Shown piece by piece: positions 1 to 13,050 of a stretch of DNA of 64,000 bases. This DNA is from Ypsolopha sequella (taxonomy: Eukaryota; Arthropoda; Insecta; Lepidoptera; Ypsolophidae): positions 1,993,201-2,057,200 of the forward strand of contig OW203984.1 in assembly GCA_934047225.1 (NCBI GenBank), in the 5' to 3' direction. The position numbers and the translations under genes were made by a program. The first letter of the stretch is position 1. Each line of letters starts with the position of its first letter. A model generated the notes under the pieces. The model was not told the DNA's origin and did no database searches. It saw only the letters and a list, made by a program, of their open reading frames with translations.

Positions 1-211
1 AACGTTAGATACGCGGCTATAAAAAGGGTTGAGTACGTGATGTATTTGAAAAAAATCGTATTTCTATTTGTATTTCATGTATTATATTTTATTATCAGAA
101 TTTGGGAAATAACCAATTTCACGTGATTTTATATTTCTCACTTGCATATTGTCTTAAATCATTTTAAGATTGCTATAACCTATTCAGACTCTTAGTTTCT
201 TAATTTTTAGG

Positions 212-345
212 GTTCCGTACCTCAAAATGAAAAACCGAATCCTTATAGGATCACTTTGTTATTCGTCCGTCTGTCTGTCCGTCTATCCGTCTGTTCGTCC
301 GTCCTTTCGTCTGTCTGTCTGTCTGTCAAGACCCTTTTTCTCGGG
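212..345 (+). repeat. Dispersed 'gttccgta' repeat ending in (GTCC/GTCT)n
   Basis: The stretch begins ggttccgtacctcaaaatg, runs through 'cttataggatcactttgtt' and ends in a degenerate gtccgtctgtctgtc array. Related copies lie at 29125-29260 (reverse), 32327-32450 (forward), 34572-34612 (partial) and near 58780-58860 (reverse). Repeats of this type are common in Lepidoptera; no coding potential is seen. Confidence 0.6.
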
Positions 346-1661
346 CCCTGTACGTTTTACGTTTAGGTCTTATTTTAGGTTTATTATATAGAAAAAATAT
401 ATTATGGTTACATATGTTTAATTATTTTGGAAGAAATAAAGGCCAACTTAAATAGATACTTTAGGTACATAGAGTTTAATAGATTGTATGTGTCAAGTTA
501 AGTTGGTCCCTCATAACTGCAGTCTGCAAGTGGAATTATTTACCATAATGTTTCAAGGCGTCCGTACCCGTATGTTGCGGAACGGAATCCTAGTGCACGA
601 GTCCGACTTTTTAGTTTCGGAAATACAAAAGGGCATATATTATTTATTACCAGTTACATTTTTGAAAATATTTTTTTATATAATTTTACTTCACCTTGGA
701 ATTAATACGTACGTAAGAGACAAGGCATTTGCAAGAAATGCAAAATAAATTTTTCCGCATTAAATGTTACTTCAATGGAATAGATCACTTAACGATACAA
801 AATCACCAATTTAGGTATGTAACATTTTAAAATTAGGTTATATTTATATAATTGGAATCTGCATAGTACTTACCTATTTCAAAAACAATAAAGTTTGTCA
901 AGTCATCATTATTTGTTTTTGAACAATGAATTAAATTTTTGGTATCGGTCTATCTATCTGTGAGTTGCGAATAAGGGAATTAAAAGTAATATAAGCTATA
1001 ATCCGTTATGTACCTCGAAAAATGGTTAGTTTGTTTAGCTTTTGTCTAGAAGATGCTCTATGGAGAATGCTCTTTCATGCATAACACCATCCAATTCTCG
1101 TGTACCACGTCTAGGGCGGAAGCTCCACGCAATTTAGACTCTTTTGTTATCTTTATTGTAACGTGATAGGGACTAAAATGCTACAACTAACTATAAACTT
1201 ATGTGGTTAATTTTAAATTATTCTTAGGTTATTTATTTTCGACTAATGTTTGAAAAATTATGTAAATTTTCATACTTACGCATAGAAACTTATACCATCA
1301 CACTCGGAATGTTTCGTGGAGTTGCTTAAACACCATTTCACAATGCAACTAGGCATATTGTGGCTTTTTTCAAACGTTTCATGTATATACTCGACGACTT
1401 AGTTCACGCACAGCTGTCACGAGACTGCTTGACGTGCGGCACTTATAACTAAGCACATGCCCACCACGGCAATTATTTAGTGGCGTCAATTTTCAAGCGC
1501 GTTTATACTTCCATTCCTTATTATTTCGATGATTCCGGGCCATTCGGGCCCGGCATTAGTCACAATGAAGTAAAAAGAAAAATATAACAGATAGGTAAAA
1601 AAATTATTATAATAAAAACTATTTACATTTAACCTATTTTATTTTCGTATGTTTTTTTTTC
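346..1661. other. No gene recognised
   Basis: AT-rich DNA. Short open frames such as 488-748 (+) show no recognisable domain and no codon pattern that separates them from chance. Confidence 0.5.
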
Positions 1662-2085
1662 TTAAGGCGATATGCGAAAAAAATACGGGTGTTTCTTTTC
1701 TGTGTATTTCGTGAAATACACGGAAAATTATAATCAGTTTCTGGTACATGCATTTTGACTATATAATCTAGGATTTTGAAATTGGAAAACATATTTGGAT
1801 AAATTTTCCTCGATAGAAATAATTGTTGGAATGAGGTCTTCAAACACAAATTTTCTCCTCGTTTAACGAATAGGAACCATATACAGAACTCACACATATT
1901 TTATTAGGTGTGTTTTAACAATATCTAGAGATTTGATATTTGAAATTTTGCTAGCTATGTTAGTTTTTTAATAAAAGTTATAAAACTAACATTTTTCGCT
2001 TTCGCCCTGAATCCGCCCCTCTCGCACTGAGCGTGTTTTCGCTTGGAGTGACAGTGACAAAAATAAAATTCGCATAGCCTCTTAA
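1662..2085 (-). mobile_element. piggyBac-type MITE, copy 1 (416 bp, TTAA target duplication)
   Basis: TTAA occurs at 1662-1665 and 2082-2085. The termini between them are imperfect inverted repeats (ggcgatatgcgaa at one end, gaggctatgcgaa read inward from the other). The whole unit is present in opposite orientation at 13533-13956, also 416 bp between its TTAA pair. TTAA duplication is the hallmark of piggyBac-family transposases; no transposase is encoded, so this is inferred to be a non-autonomous derivative. A short frame inside (1634-1897, minus) shares about 35 residues with a frame in the other copy, which follows simply from the shared DNA. Confidence 0.75.
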
Positions 2086-5000
2086 GTCTCCTGTAATGCA
2101 GGTATCTATGTAAAAATCTGAATCACCTACACATCCTTGAATACTTTACTCTTGGAAAACTTATTTCTAAATTAGTCAATACAGTTTTTACATTAACGGT
2201 ATGCTGCAAAACAAATAAGCCAGCACAACTTTGTCAGGATCACGGTGTCCCAGAGAGCCCTAAAAACATTTTCACACCAAAGTTTCAAATTACGACATCC
2301 CTGACACATTAACCAAAGGTCTTTCCTAAACACCCACATTTCGGCATTTCACATTCGGCGTCGTGTTTACAATTAACTCTGTATAGACAGTGCCATGGTT
2401 AGGCATGGGCACACTGAGCCGGGGCCCAAGGCCCCACAGTTTACCTCTTAGTAATACCTCAATAGTCGATGCTAAATTTTAAACCAATACATATTTTTTT
2501 ATTTGGTTTATGTTCCTTATTAAAATGATCAAATAATAAATATGTACTGAGAAGTAGAATGCTTCACAAAAGATTAAGCAGTTTATCGCTGCAGAATTTA
2601 TCCATCATTTAGTAAATTAGAAGTCGGACAATAACAATAAAAATTGTTGGTCATCCCTGTTCTAATGATATAAACAGGATTTTTGTTTGAGTGCCCACAT
2701 ATCCTAAGGTGCCCTAACATAAAGACGGCCCTCTGCAGAGGGCGTGTTCGTCAACAAACAGCCAGCTCCCGACATCAAAAGCACAGCAGACATGTTTGTT
2801 TTAAATACAATATTTATGTTCTCAATTAGTGCGCCATCTATTAACTGTTGGAAGTTATCGGACGAATAGCGATGGGATGCGGCAGTTTGTTTTCTTAACC
2901 GCATCTGAGGCGCTGTTTTCGATGGGGTTTGTTCGGATGTGTTGTAGTCATTAGTAGTTTATGGTGTAAATGGATTGAGGTGTGGATTTCATTATTGCTT
3001 TGCTACTTGCGCTGAAAATGTTGCGTAAAAAATTCAAATTAATTCTTCTTTAACCTCTTAGTCCTGAGAGTGTATTTCTTAAGATATTGGTGCAAATTTT
3101 CTATTGGGATATGATAGAGGTGCAAATAGATGAATTTGTGAAAAAAAAAATTGTTCCGTTGAAAACTCCGGGAAATATTACAGGTATCAAGTAAAGGACT
3201 CAAACACTACAAAATAACACACATGTCAAGGACTATTTCTTTATTTGACCTTGCAGTCAATTAGTTTTGAATAATAGTTACAGTACCATCGTTTCTCACA
3301 ACTTGATCGTTAGAACCTCTTTGTTTCGACATTTGATGGTCTCTTGTAAATTTTGTGTTTTTATTTTAAGTATGCGATTCTTGAAGAAAAACAAAAAAGT
3401 TTACATAGAAAGTTTGAAAAAAGGCATGCTTGAGTCCTAACGTATCACCCGCGATACTCCAACAAAAACCACAAGCTACACAGCAACTAAAAAAAAAATC
3501 AACGCCATGGCTGCTTCTGAAAAGTAATAATGCACTTACAATTCTTTTTCAATCAAAATATCCTATAAAATAAAGAAAACACAATAAAATTACTTAAATT
3601 GCGTTTATCCTTCGTGGTACAATCAAAATTCACAGATTTTGACAGATGACAAACAGCTGACTTGAAATCCAGTGACGACAGAAAAATATTTTTTGATGCA
3701 CCAAAATGTACAGAATCTGATACCATGGGCCGTTTGCTTGTGGTTCATTTAGATTCGACTATAAAAAATAATAACCCAAGGTATCCTAATATATGATACT
3801 CGTACCTGGGGACTGAATAGGTTAAAACAGAGTCTACAAAATCATATTTTAAAAACACATCGAGGTTATAAGTTTTGTATTTTGTAGTAAATCTTGCAGA
3901 ATAGAATTAATAGTAGATTTATGAGTAAAATCCTCAATAGTTATCTACTAAATGGTAAAATTATGTGCTGAGAGCTGACGTTTAGATGACAAACATGGTA
4001 ATACCAGAATTTATGATCACAGCTGTACGCCGCCGCTCAAAGATAATAAATAATATTACATATTTCGGGGAATTTATATTGCAAAATTATGAAGAAATAT
4101 CACTGTACCTAGTTTTCAATATTGCAATGTGGGGATATTTAATAAAACTCAAAAGCTCTTTTATTCTCGCCATTACAAGCTTAAAAAGCACAAATATGTT
4201 TGTCATAAAACTGTAATATTTATCGTAGCGAGGTCGGTATGAAAACAAGGCATCACAGTAAAATTTACAATTTATGATAAACATAACTCTATATTTCAAC
4301 ATAGCAGATGAAATACTTTGGAAGATTTTCTTAGAATAACAATGTATTCATTGAACGGGCCGGTTGTAAATGCAGCGGTTAAATATAATCATAAATCAGA
4401 AGTTAAGCACGGTTAGAGCCGTGTTTACGTTCATCAGCCGCCGTTTATCAGCCGTCTATTTCCATTCAGAGATCTTAACACACTATTTTTCAACCGATGC
4501 CATCAAAGATTATGCAGAGAAATATTACACTACAAAAACAAGTTTCACACTTTCGTTTACCGCTTCACATTATTGCCTTAACAGTCTATAATCACTGACT
4601 ATTAAACTTTAATGCAACTAAATCACAGTAAATAATAAATAAATAACGTAGGTATATTATGGCGCCAAAATCAAACAGTCAATCGCGCAAGTGAGACAAA
4701 GGGGTCGGTCACGAGTTCGACTATCTAACTTATTTGCTTAGTTCGAACTCTTATTTTATGTTCAAACCATTCCTTAATTTGTCGCACAGTCATAGACTAT
4801 GGAGAGTAGAGCATAAAAAATAATTGAATCTACTTTGTCGGGGCACAGTGTATTTTAGCGGCAATAAAAAAATTATTGAAGCATTATTTTGTTAAGAAAA
4901 CATTGCATTAATTTAATTTATTTTTTCATATTGGAGACCTACACATATAAAATACATTATGTATGTCATTAAATGACCTGAATACCTGAAATAAATTAAA

Positions 5001-5221
5001 GGTTTAATTGATTTGTATCTATACAATCTATAATTATACAAAGTGAGATCTAATCAACCGCCCGAACCCACACCGGAGACCCGGCCAGGGACCAGGAACA
5101 AGGTTCAATTATCACCAACCGAGCCCCCAGCACGAATCCAGGCGGCCGACCAAATCCCATCCTATATACTACATACTAATAGCCTATTAGCCTATTAGTA
5201 ATAGGTTACATCTATGAATAT
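2086..5221. other. No gene recognised
   Basis: About 3.1 kb of AT-rich DNA. A GC-richer patch at 5050-5165 stands out but has no supported reading frame. I see no conserved domain, RNA gene or clear repeat. Confidence 0.5.
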
Positions 5222-5290
5222 ATGCATACCTCCGCCCATCCGATTAGTCTTGCTAAGAAGAAGGGCAAGAAACAGCAAGAGCATGTCTTT
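5222..5290 (+). repeat. Short dispersed repeat
   Basis: A roughly 65-bp segment containing 'cttgctaagaagaagggcaa' recurs with few differences at 19745-19820, both forward. Family unknown. Confidence 0.5.
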
Positions 5291-5334
5291 TTTTAGCATA
5301 TTTCCTTTTTTTTTTCATCATATCAGTTACATAC

Positions 5335-5530
5335 TAAAACTTATACTATACAAATTACTTATATCTGCTTTAGCTAAGGGATAAAAAATACAAGACAGCA
5401 GGAATTTAGGGTAATGATAAAAAGCAAAACATATATATCTTTGTCTACCTGTCTCATATAGTCTATTTCCTTTTACAGTCTGTAATTAATTAATGTTCCT
5501 TAGAGGAATCATAAGTAAGGAAATTATACT
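5335..5530 (+). repeat. Dispersed repeat, copy 1
   Basis: Contains 'aagacagcaggaatttaggg' followed by 'tctttgtctacctgtctcat', and matches 12855-13045 closely in the same orientation. Family unknown; no coding frame. Confidence 0.6.
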
Positions 5531-6068
5531 ACTATTTTACTCACTTAACTTATAAACTACTATCATGACAAATATCATTATCACTGTAACACCATGCTTC
5601 ACCATCATCCAAATATTCATTTATTTTATAATATCCCTTTTTCAGTAGGCCCCGCTTAAGACGAGGCCTTCCTTAGGCGCACAGCGGCTTTGCAATTATA
5701 ACCCGTAGACTAACATTTTTACTGACTAAGTTTAAGACTAATTTGAGACTAATTTCAAGATTAAAATCAACTAAAATTACAATATTGCATTTAATTTATC
5801 AACTTACATTGGTTAATAAACAAGATTTTCGTATTGATAGTAAAATATGACAAATAAAAATCAAATTAAACACAAAACCAAAAAAACACTCAAAAAGAGA
5901 CTATTTTCATAAATAAAGTCTATCGAGCGACAGTTTTTCAATTAGATAACGCTACTTACAACGTAAAGATAAAGGTTTAAAAAAACAGGTATATAAGTTT
6001 CATATTGATTGCGTCTGTGGACAATGAATATAACATATAATGTTGAAGTATAATGCACGTGGCGCCCA
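5531..6068. other. No gene recognised
   Basis: AT-rich. A patch near 5640-5700 resembles a retroelement 3' end but cannot be assigned. Confidence 0.4.
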
Positions 6069-6155
6069 TGCGTCCGTACTACGACGTAGTGGGTCTACGA
6101 AACAGGAACACTATGGAGTCGTAGCGCTTGCTACGCCGTAGCAGAAAGGGGACGC
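6069..6155. repeat. Small foldback with ctacg/cgtag palindromes
   Basis: The outer arms (gcgtccgtactacg and the reverse complement of cgtagcagaaaggggacgc) face each other, and 'gtagcgcttgctac' forms an inner hairpin. GC-rich in an AT-rich setting. Probably a short MITE. Confidence 0.45.
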
Positions 6156-8211
6156 GAACGCAATACGATTAGACAAAATAATAATTAAATAAATAATCGC
6201 TGTACATATAAAATGCAACGTCTGTCTGTCTCTCTGTACGGTTACTTATAACTTGGGAACCACTTAATGAATTTTGATGCAATTTTCTTGGTAAGATAAA
6301 ATATTTCTCGAGGAAGGTTTAAAGACATTTATCATCACGCTATGACCAAAGGGAGCAGCGTAGTGAAAATTTTAGTGAACCATGCCATGCATTCGTAAAT
6401 ATATCTTCAAACTACCTGTGATGGTTTTGGTTATTCTTCCGCACCAAGTAATTCCTAACCCAATAATGAACTAGTACTACCTTCTCTTCCATCTCCAGCT
6501 ACCAAATCTTTGCCTCCGACGTATCAAGTAGCCACCATAACCTCTGTATATCCGACCATAAATCTGTATATTATCACGATCTCGGAGCCTTACATAAAAC
6601 ATGCTTAAATAGTGCCTGGTAGCTATCGACAAGATCGATGATATTTATGTGCCGTAAAACTCGATATCGATACAAGCCCGTTGTTTTATTAGAGGTACCG
6701 GTTTTGGTGGCAAGTGTGAAAGGCTACTTAGATTCAGCAGATAAGGCGCCTTGTCATTTGTTTTGTAAATAGCCATCCTTAAATGGAGTCAGTGAACCTA
6801 CTTATCTTAAATTATGGAGATATTTCCGTAGAGTTGAGCATTAAGAAATTTATTTAAATATTAAATCAATTAAATATAGCTTCGATTTACATAAAACAGG
6901 TAAACCATTCCATAAATGCTGAGTTTTACAAAAAAATACGTACGTTACTAAAGCGATGCGAAATTGAAAAGAAACAAGTCTGCGCCAGCGAGCGACTACC
7001 GTAAAAAGTGGTACCAATTCAATCAACCACTTTCAAGCAAATCAAATAAAGCATGCCAATAAAAATGTCATCGTGAAACAAGCCTAAGTCCATTAACCAA
7101 TCAACTGAAAAAATAAAGTTACACGCGCAACATTACCCATCGATTTTTACGAGCAAAAGAACATGGAGTTACTAAATTGGTGCAGAGGCCATATAAAACA
7201 CTAGATATGGCTCTATAAAAATTCTTGGGACGTCGTCTTGAGTCCCATATCGCCGTTACATTTGTCAACTGTCAACCCGTAACGCGGCAGAACAGTTTAA
7301 ATGATAATTATACAGAGCTCGGGTCGAGGGGGCCACGTTTCTGACGGACGATAAGAAGCGTTTACTTGTTGATTACGTGACTTTATTTCTTATTTTATTT
7401 TCAAAACCACTTAAATTGTCCACGCTTTTTATCATCGAAACGCTTAAGGGTTACTTTTTGTGGAACAGCTACTTTGTCTTCCATAACGAATTTTCATAAT
7501 ATTGTCATGATAGCAGGAAAGTTTTACAGATATTTTAAATGCATTCACGAATTGTTCAATAAGGTCATCAATAATCTGAAACCTTAGCTTTTGTTTTATT
7601 AGGTGTTCTTAAAAACCCTTTTCAAACCAAATGTCCCAACTATTAAACGTCAACTATTGAATGTCAAAAGGTTATATTTTATGTGACAAAGTTCCATAGT
7701 GGATCACAATTCGCTATCCCCAACGTAGTTGTAGCAACACTTCACTTTCAACGTATTATAAACCTGCTACCGTTTTCTCCACTCTTTACTGTCAAAGTCT
7801 CCATAAAGAAACCTAACATGAGCATGTAATTGGAAATAGCGCAATAATCGTAAATACCACGTCGTCGCAGTTACATTAACACTTCAGCCATTTGACGTCA
7901 TCACAATATCTTTACCAGTTGTAGACAGGAATGGCGAGGGGGCCACTTTCCGTCCACTTTTACAATCTTACATACGATTGCAGTTTTTAAGGAAACCCCT
8001 ACCATGAATGTATAAGTCCTGCTTACACGAATTCTTGCATATCTCGGAATAGAGTACCTTGTTTTTAAAATATTGCCATAGCATCAACACGTACAACTGC
8101 TCATTCTCGTATTGTTTGGTCTTATGGGTAGCAAATATTTTCTGCAATGACATAGACTTATAAGAAAAAAAAATTGAGAAAAAATTATATCATCTCGTTT
8201 CCAAAGACAAC
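6156..8211. other. No gene recognised
   Basis: About 2 kb of AT-rich DNA. A phrase 'cgagggggccac' occurs twice (near 7326 and 7938). No supported gene. Confidence 0.5.
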
Positions 8212-8505
8212 GAGCTCGTCTCCTACATGAAGATTTTTATGAAAATCAATTGCGTTTAAAAAGCTAAAAACAGTAGAAAAATAATTTTCTCGATATCCCA
8301 ACTAGCGGAACTAGCTTTATTAGCAATCATAGTCGTGACGTTATCCGACACAATTTAATACTAAAAGTGATAAATATCGCTATCGCTAACTTCGGTAATG
8401 ATAGGAATTTTTTCAAAAATTTTAATGTTTTGTGCTTTGCTGTAATTAATTAATCAGTTACCATAAAAACATACTGATATTTCATTGTAGAAGAAGAGCT
8501 CATAA
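8212..8505 (+). repeat. Dispersed repeat, copy 1 (pair with 61683-62020)
   Basis: The stretch from 'gatttttatgaaaatcaatt' through 'aaaagtgataaatatcgct' matches 61683-62020 in order and orientation with point changes and indels. Only two copies in the window; family unknown, no coding frame. Confidence 0.6.
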
Positions 8506-9036
8506 TACATACAAGTACAAAAACCTATTAACTCGAAAGCAGTGCCACCTACAAAACGATAATTCGGGAAAATTATCAGAAATAAGTATCAAAATCTCTT
8601 TTTACGAAATATGCAATACGGTTTGTATTTCAACTTCTACGGGACCAAACATTATTTTTTTATTTTTACGAAATGTAATTCCTTGTTAGCAGCTCGGTAC
8701 CCAGTGTGAATTTGTCTATATTAATCATAAAAATGTATTCCGCATTTCCATGAAAAACTTCCTAGAGCTGCTGTCATATAAAAACTCATAGTTCCAAAAT
8801 AGTAATAGATTACAGCTCTGTACACCGTTTACTTGAACAAAAAAGTTTAAATAAAACGAGATCACATCGAGTATCGGCAGTAGTCTTCGGTAGCTCCGTT
8901 ATTGGTAGTGTACACGGGGACATATCAATTAAAATAGCTGAGAGCCGATGGGAGCTGAGCGATGCTCGGTATTTCAATATTGCCGACGACGACGAGCGAG
9001 ATGTAGGAAGCGGTGGATGAGGTGAACATGATCAGG
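8506..9036. other. No gene recognised
   Basis: AT-rich, with a short GC-richer patch near 8980-9010. Nothing assignable. Confidence 0.4.
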
Positions 9037-9199
9037 GGCTCTACCGCGTAATTCTCATTTGTATCAACTTCAAGCAAATGCATGCGAAATTCAACGCGTG
9101 CAAAAGAGATGGCATGTTAGGCGGGCGTCGTCGCACGCACGTCAAATTTCAATCTCAAGTTGATGTTGATGAAAATGAGAATTACGCGGTAGACCCGCA
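9037..9199. mobile_element. Foldback MITE
   Basis: Arms of about 38 bp face each other: 'ctctaccgcgtaattctcat' from 9040 and its inverted counterpart ending at 9196 (atgagaattacgcggtagac), separated by a roughly 80-bp GC-rich loop. No coding capacity. Confidence 0.6.
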
Positions 9200-9323
9200 G
9201 GCTAGGTGGAACATTTGTGTTTTCTTCATTAGACTCATCATTATCAAGTCGGTCCCGCCCACTACAGGCTGCAATATAAGCTACCTCGTGATTTTGCATT
9301 TACTACCATATATATATATATAT

Positions 9324-9588
9324 ACAACGTGTAACAGAAAAGTGTAACCATATTTGAAGAGCTTATTCAGTCAATGGTATAGAACAACTTTTACTATGGA
9401 ACAAAACCTGTATCTCGAATTTTTTTTTTACTATTTCATAGAAAAATGCAATGCCGCTCGGCCGAAATGTATGGAAGGGCAGATTTTTTTTTTTTGAATT
9501 TCAGGTTTGGCTCCATAGTAAAAGTTATTCTATACCATTGACTGAATAAGCTCTTCAAATATGGTTACACCTTTCTGTTACATGTTGT
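9324..9588. mobile_element. Foldback MITE family A, copy 1
   Basis: Arms of about 100 bp: the left one begins acaacgtgtaacagaaaagt and the right one ends actttctgttacatgttgt-like, with 'cttattcagtcaatggtata' and its reverse complement in the two arms. The central loop includes 'aatgccgctcgg'. It sits in a TA-rich site. A second copy is at 25632-25896. Confidence 0.75.
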
Positions 9589-9818
9589 ATAAATATTATA
9601 TATTATATTATTTATTCCTATATTTAGCTAGCTTATAGGTAAACCTATCTTGAATTTTTATTAAATTGTATTTCTTCTTGATTTATATTGATTAATTAAT
9701 GTATTATTTTGTAGTTTTAAGATTAAATATGCAAAATGTGTATTTCGTTTTTTTTTTTTTCGTCTCTAATCCCTGTCCTGTGCTACAAGTATGAACTTAC
9801 CATGCTCGACACATACAT

Positions 9819-10036
9819 GAAAATGTTACTCTTGTTTCATTGTATTAAGGGTTATCGCTTAGAATTTATCGATTCTATCTGTCAAATTTATCGAATCGAC
9901 GCGTACGTGCTCGCATAGCTGATGCGATAAATAAAAATGTAACTTTTATTTCATTGCAATAAGGTTTGTCGATTAGAATAAATCGATTTTATCTGTCAAA
10001 TTTATCGAATCAATGCTTTCGTACTTGCACTACTGG
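9819..10036 (+). repeat. Tandem duplication, two units of about 115 bp
   Basis: Unit 1 (about 9819-9932) and unit 2 (about 9933-10036) share 'tctgtcaaatttatcgaat' and the surrounding order of motifs with roughly 80% identity. Each unit also holds the inverted pair atcgattc/gaatcga. Confidence 0.65.
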
Positions 10037-10389
10037 GCCGATTAGGATGATCAACTATTTGACTTACAGCTGTAAAACACGAAGTACACTACATTCACAT
10101 ACGCACAGATATACGTAGACAGACACCATACATTCTGGGTGCTTTTACATAGAGATACAATTCGCATAGATTAAATTATGTTGAGGTGTGTTAATTCGGA
10201 AACCATTTCGAGATTTAGATTTAATAAGCTGCATTTTAGAACTTGTGGTCTAATAAAACCTCATGATGTTGAATATTTTCATGCCTTCGTGTGATGCCTT
10301 CGTGTGGCGTCACTTGAGAAATGGCTGTTTAGAAATGTGTCCTTTGCTATCAAGATAAATTTATAATTATTTGCTTCCGACTAATTTGA
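10037..10389. other. No gene recognised
   Basis: AT-rich; a direct echo 'tgccttcgtgtg' occurs twice near 10285. No gene. Confidence 0.4.
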
Positions 10390-10475
10390 CAGCTGAATGA
10401 CAGATGAGTAGACAGACAGAGACAGACCACTTTTTTATAAGCAATCACACATCACAATCAGTATAATGTCTAAAA
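10390..10475 (+). repeat. Short dispersed repeat (pair with 37583-37662)
   Basis: 'gacagatgagtagacagaca' followed by 'cacttttttataagcaatca' is repeated nearly unchanged at 37583-37662. Family unknown. Confidence 0.6.
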
Positions 10476-11694
10476 TTCTCAAGTGTCGTCATATCGGGCA
10501 ATTCTTTAAAAATCATAAAAAAGTAATGGTTAATTTATACTGTATACAAAAATAATGAAAACTATGTCCCAAAAGACATTTTCTCATTCGTTAACACATC
10601 CAAACAAGTAGTTTCTTGTGTCCATGTGCCACTATGACCACTTCACCATTTAAGGTGGGTTTTAGCATTTATAAATATTCCCGCAGTAAAGGCTTGAGAC
10701 ACGTAATGGCTTGTCCTGACGGCTGTTTGTATGATAATTTCTGGGCTTGAACGTGCGCTGCATATGTACAGTGTGAACTATAGTTGAGACCGAAATGTTA
10801 ACTGCCATCATAAAGGGTCACCCGTACTTATCGGGGAAAATTTGCCTAAAGTGCAATCATTTACAAAACAGTTTTTGTCTGTAAATGTTAAGCTTGTTGT
10901 TGGATGTTAAAATTAAGATTTTAAAAATATATAAAAGTGTCCTTATAGTTAAGGCGATTACTGTCGCCAAATTAGCAGCTCGATGTTTGTCGGTACGAAT
11001 ATTGACGGAAACGACATTGAAATAACGCTGTTACGACGCTAGCTGCGTCCTTGATATATCGAAATAGGAGAAAATAATACTTTTCACATTGAATAATGCT
11101 ATGTTGTCTTTATAGCTATCGAGTTTATCTATTACTCAAAGCATAAATTAATTAAATCCACCAAGGCGCTTAAGAGCAGTAGGGAATTCAAGCCAAAAAA
11201 CACCACTCGGTTAAATAATTTTTTAAAAAGAAGTTTTGATGGTATGAAAAAGAAAAATGTTGCATATGTTGTCGTAGAGTTGATAATTCGTGTAAATTTT
11301 TTTTATATTTTTGGTTCGGCCATAAACGAGGAGTAGGCTTCAGAAAGTACTGATTTGGCGATACTAAGGCCCTTAATGGAACTGCTGAATCTTGTCGGTT
11401 ATCCCGATCATAATATTTATTGAGGTGAGCCGTTTTGTTTACATCACAAATAGGACTTTTTATTTTTAGAGAATATAATAATAAGTTATTATTTATTTTA
11501 TTTATCGTATGGCAGATGTTAAAATTTATTTTTATTACACATAATAAACATTTAAGTTATTATGTAGTCCAGATATATATTTTAATAATAGATTTATAAT
11601 AGAAATATGTACGAAGTTTTGGGTCGCCATTGCTGTAAATTTTTATTCTATTTTTATGTAATGTGCTAAATCTCTGTTTAGAAATAAGCTCGCC
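10476..11694. other. No gene recognised
   Basis: AT-rich. The stretch 11390-11445 ('ttattgaggtgagccgtttt') is related to one end of the MITE at 15884-16030 and may be a solo remnant. No gene. Confidence 0.45.
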
Positions 11695-11835
11695 AATTGT
11701 GTCTGGACAACCTTACACAAGACTAACCTTATTTTGAGCGTCCCGTCTTTGTCTTTTCGATACAGAAAGAAAAGGACAGAACACTTAAATTAAGTTTAGT
11801 CCTGTCAATTAAGTCAAGTTGTGTTGCGCCGAATC
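11695..11835. mobile_element. Small palindromic MITE family B, copy 1
   Basis: About 130 bp with inverted ends around 'cttattttgagcgtcc' and 'gtttagtcctgtcaa'. It matches 16955-17100 closely in the same orientation. The flank runs into a gtgtacaataaagaataaag tail-like run near 11890. Confidence 0.6.
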
Positions 11836-12689
11836 GGTGTTATTGTGCATCTTTTTTCACTGTAATTTTGTTTATATTCATATTCCCGTGTGTGTACAAT
11901 AAAGAATAAAGAATAAATAAAATGGAAAACATAATAAAAATAAAACTGTCACAATATTATTTTCTGCAGTATATCATTCAGGTTATTGCGTAAGAAACAT
12001 TCATTGGCAACAAAGTACAATAAATTGTAATAGTTGTCAAATAAATAACCTTCGAATAACTCAACGCTCTTTACGAAGCTTGAATAATGGCCATAAATTA
12101 CTATATTTATGTTTTGTTAGAATTATGTTGTTTAGAATTGATAACCAATCTGCAACCAATGGCAGACGTTAGGTCATTAACGAGTATTTAAATAAGGCGA
12201 TAAAATATAATGAGACGGCACAAAGCATCAATTTGACCCTAATATTAAATTTTATATGTGAAAATGATTTTAATAAAATGTCTATGTCATGATGTTTTTT
12301 CCCGGAAGCATGAAGCTCACACTATAACAATAATTCATTTAAATGACTACGTCTCGATGCTTCTATTCGGCGACAAACAAGTAAAAATCATGTTCAACTA
12401 AACTCAATTTTATTCGACAATTAAACCGGAGGAACTTTCACGTCGGCCGTAAATACGTGTAAATGCTCGTAAATAAGCATAAATACGCATTATCGTTAAA
12501 CCGTCAGTCGCGCTGTAAATCAGAGAGAATGGCAGTAACGGCTGTTTTGCTGCAGACAAAGTTTGTTCAGACATGTTTTCGTTCGTAAGTACTTGACGGT
12601 CTTACGTTCACTGAACATCACTAAACATAACGCATCATTCCTTGCTTGTTGAAACACCTAACAAGCCAATTGATATCCTAAAATTAACA
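11836..12689. other. No gene; degenerate short tandem at 12449-12492
   Basis: AT-rich. At 12449-12492 the phrase cgtaaatacg recurs about four times with a spacing near 10-11 bp (cgtaaatacg, tgtaaatgct, cgtaaataag, cataaatacg). No coding region seen. Confidence 0.45.
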
Positions 12690-13050
12690 CCAAAAGTCAA
12701 ATTCAAATAGTTTATTTTGCAAAGCAGGTACATATAATACACTTTTTACACGCCAAATTTATTCTAATAAAAAAAACATACGTAATAAAATAATAAATAC
12801 ATGAAATAAATTAAAGGTTCATATAATTTATGTAGCAATATATACATATATATATAAACAATGTATGCCTTATATCTACTTAACCAAGGGATTATAAAAA
12901 CAAGACAGCAGGAATTCAGGTTAATGAAAAAAAGAAAAACATATATATCTTTGTCTACCTGTCTCATAAATAGTCTATTTCCTTTTACAGACTGTAATTA
13001 ATTAATGTTTACACCTTAGAGGAATCATAAGTTAGGAAATTGTACTAGTT
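12690..13050 (+). repeat. Dispersed repeat, copy 2
   Basis: The part from about 12855 matches 5335-5530. The upstream 'ttcaaatagtttattttgca' resembles a reversed LINE 3' end, so this may be a retroelement tail on the minus strand; the family is not certain. Confidence 0.5.

Noticed and set aside
1634..1897. Conserved small protein shared with 13721-13909
   Set aside because: The shared residues come from two copies of the same non-coding 416-bp MITE; the frames differ in length and have no supported start.
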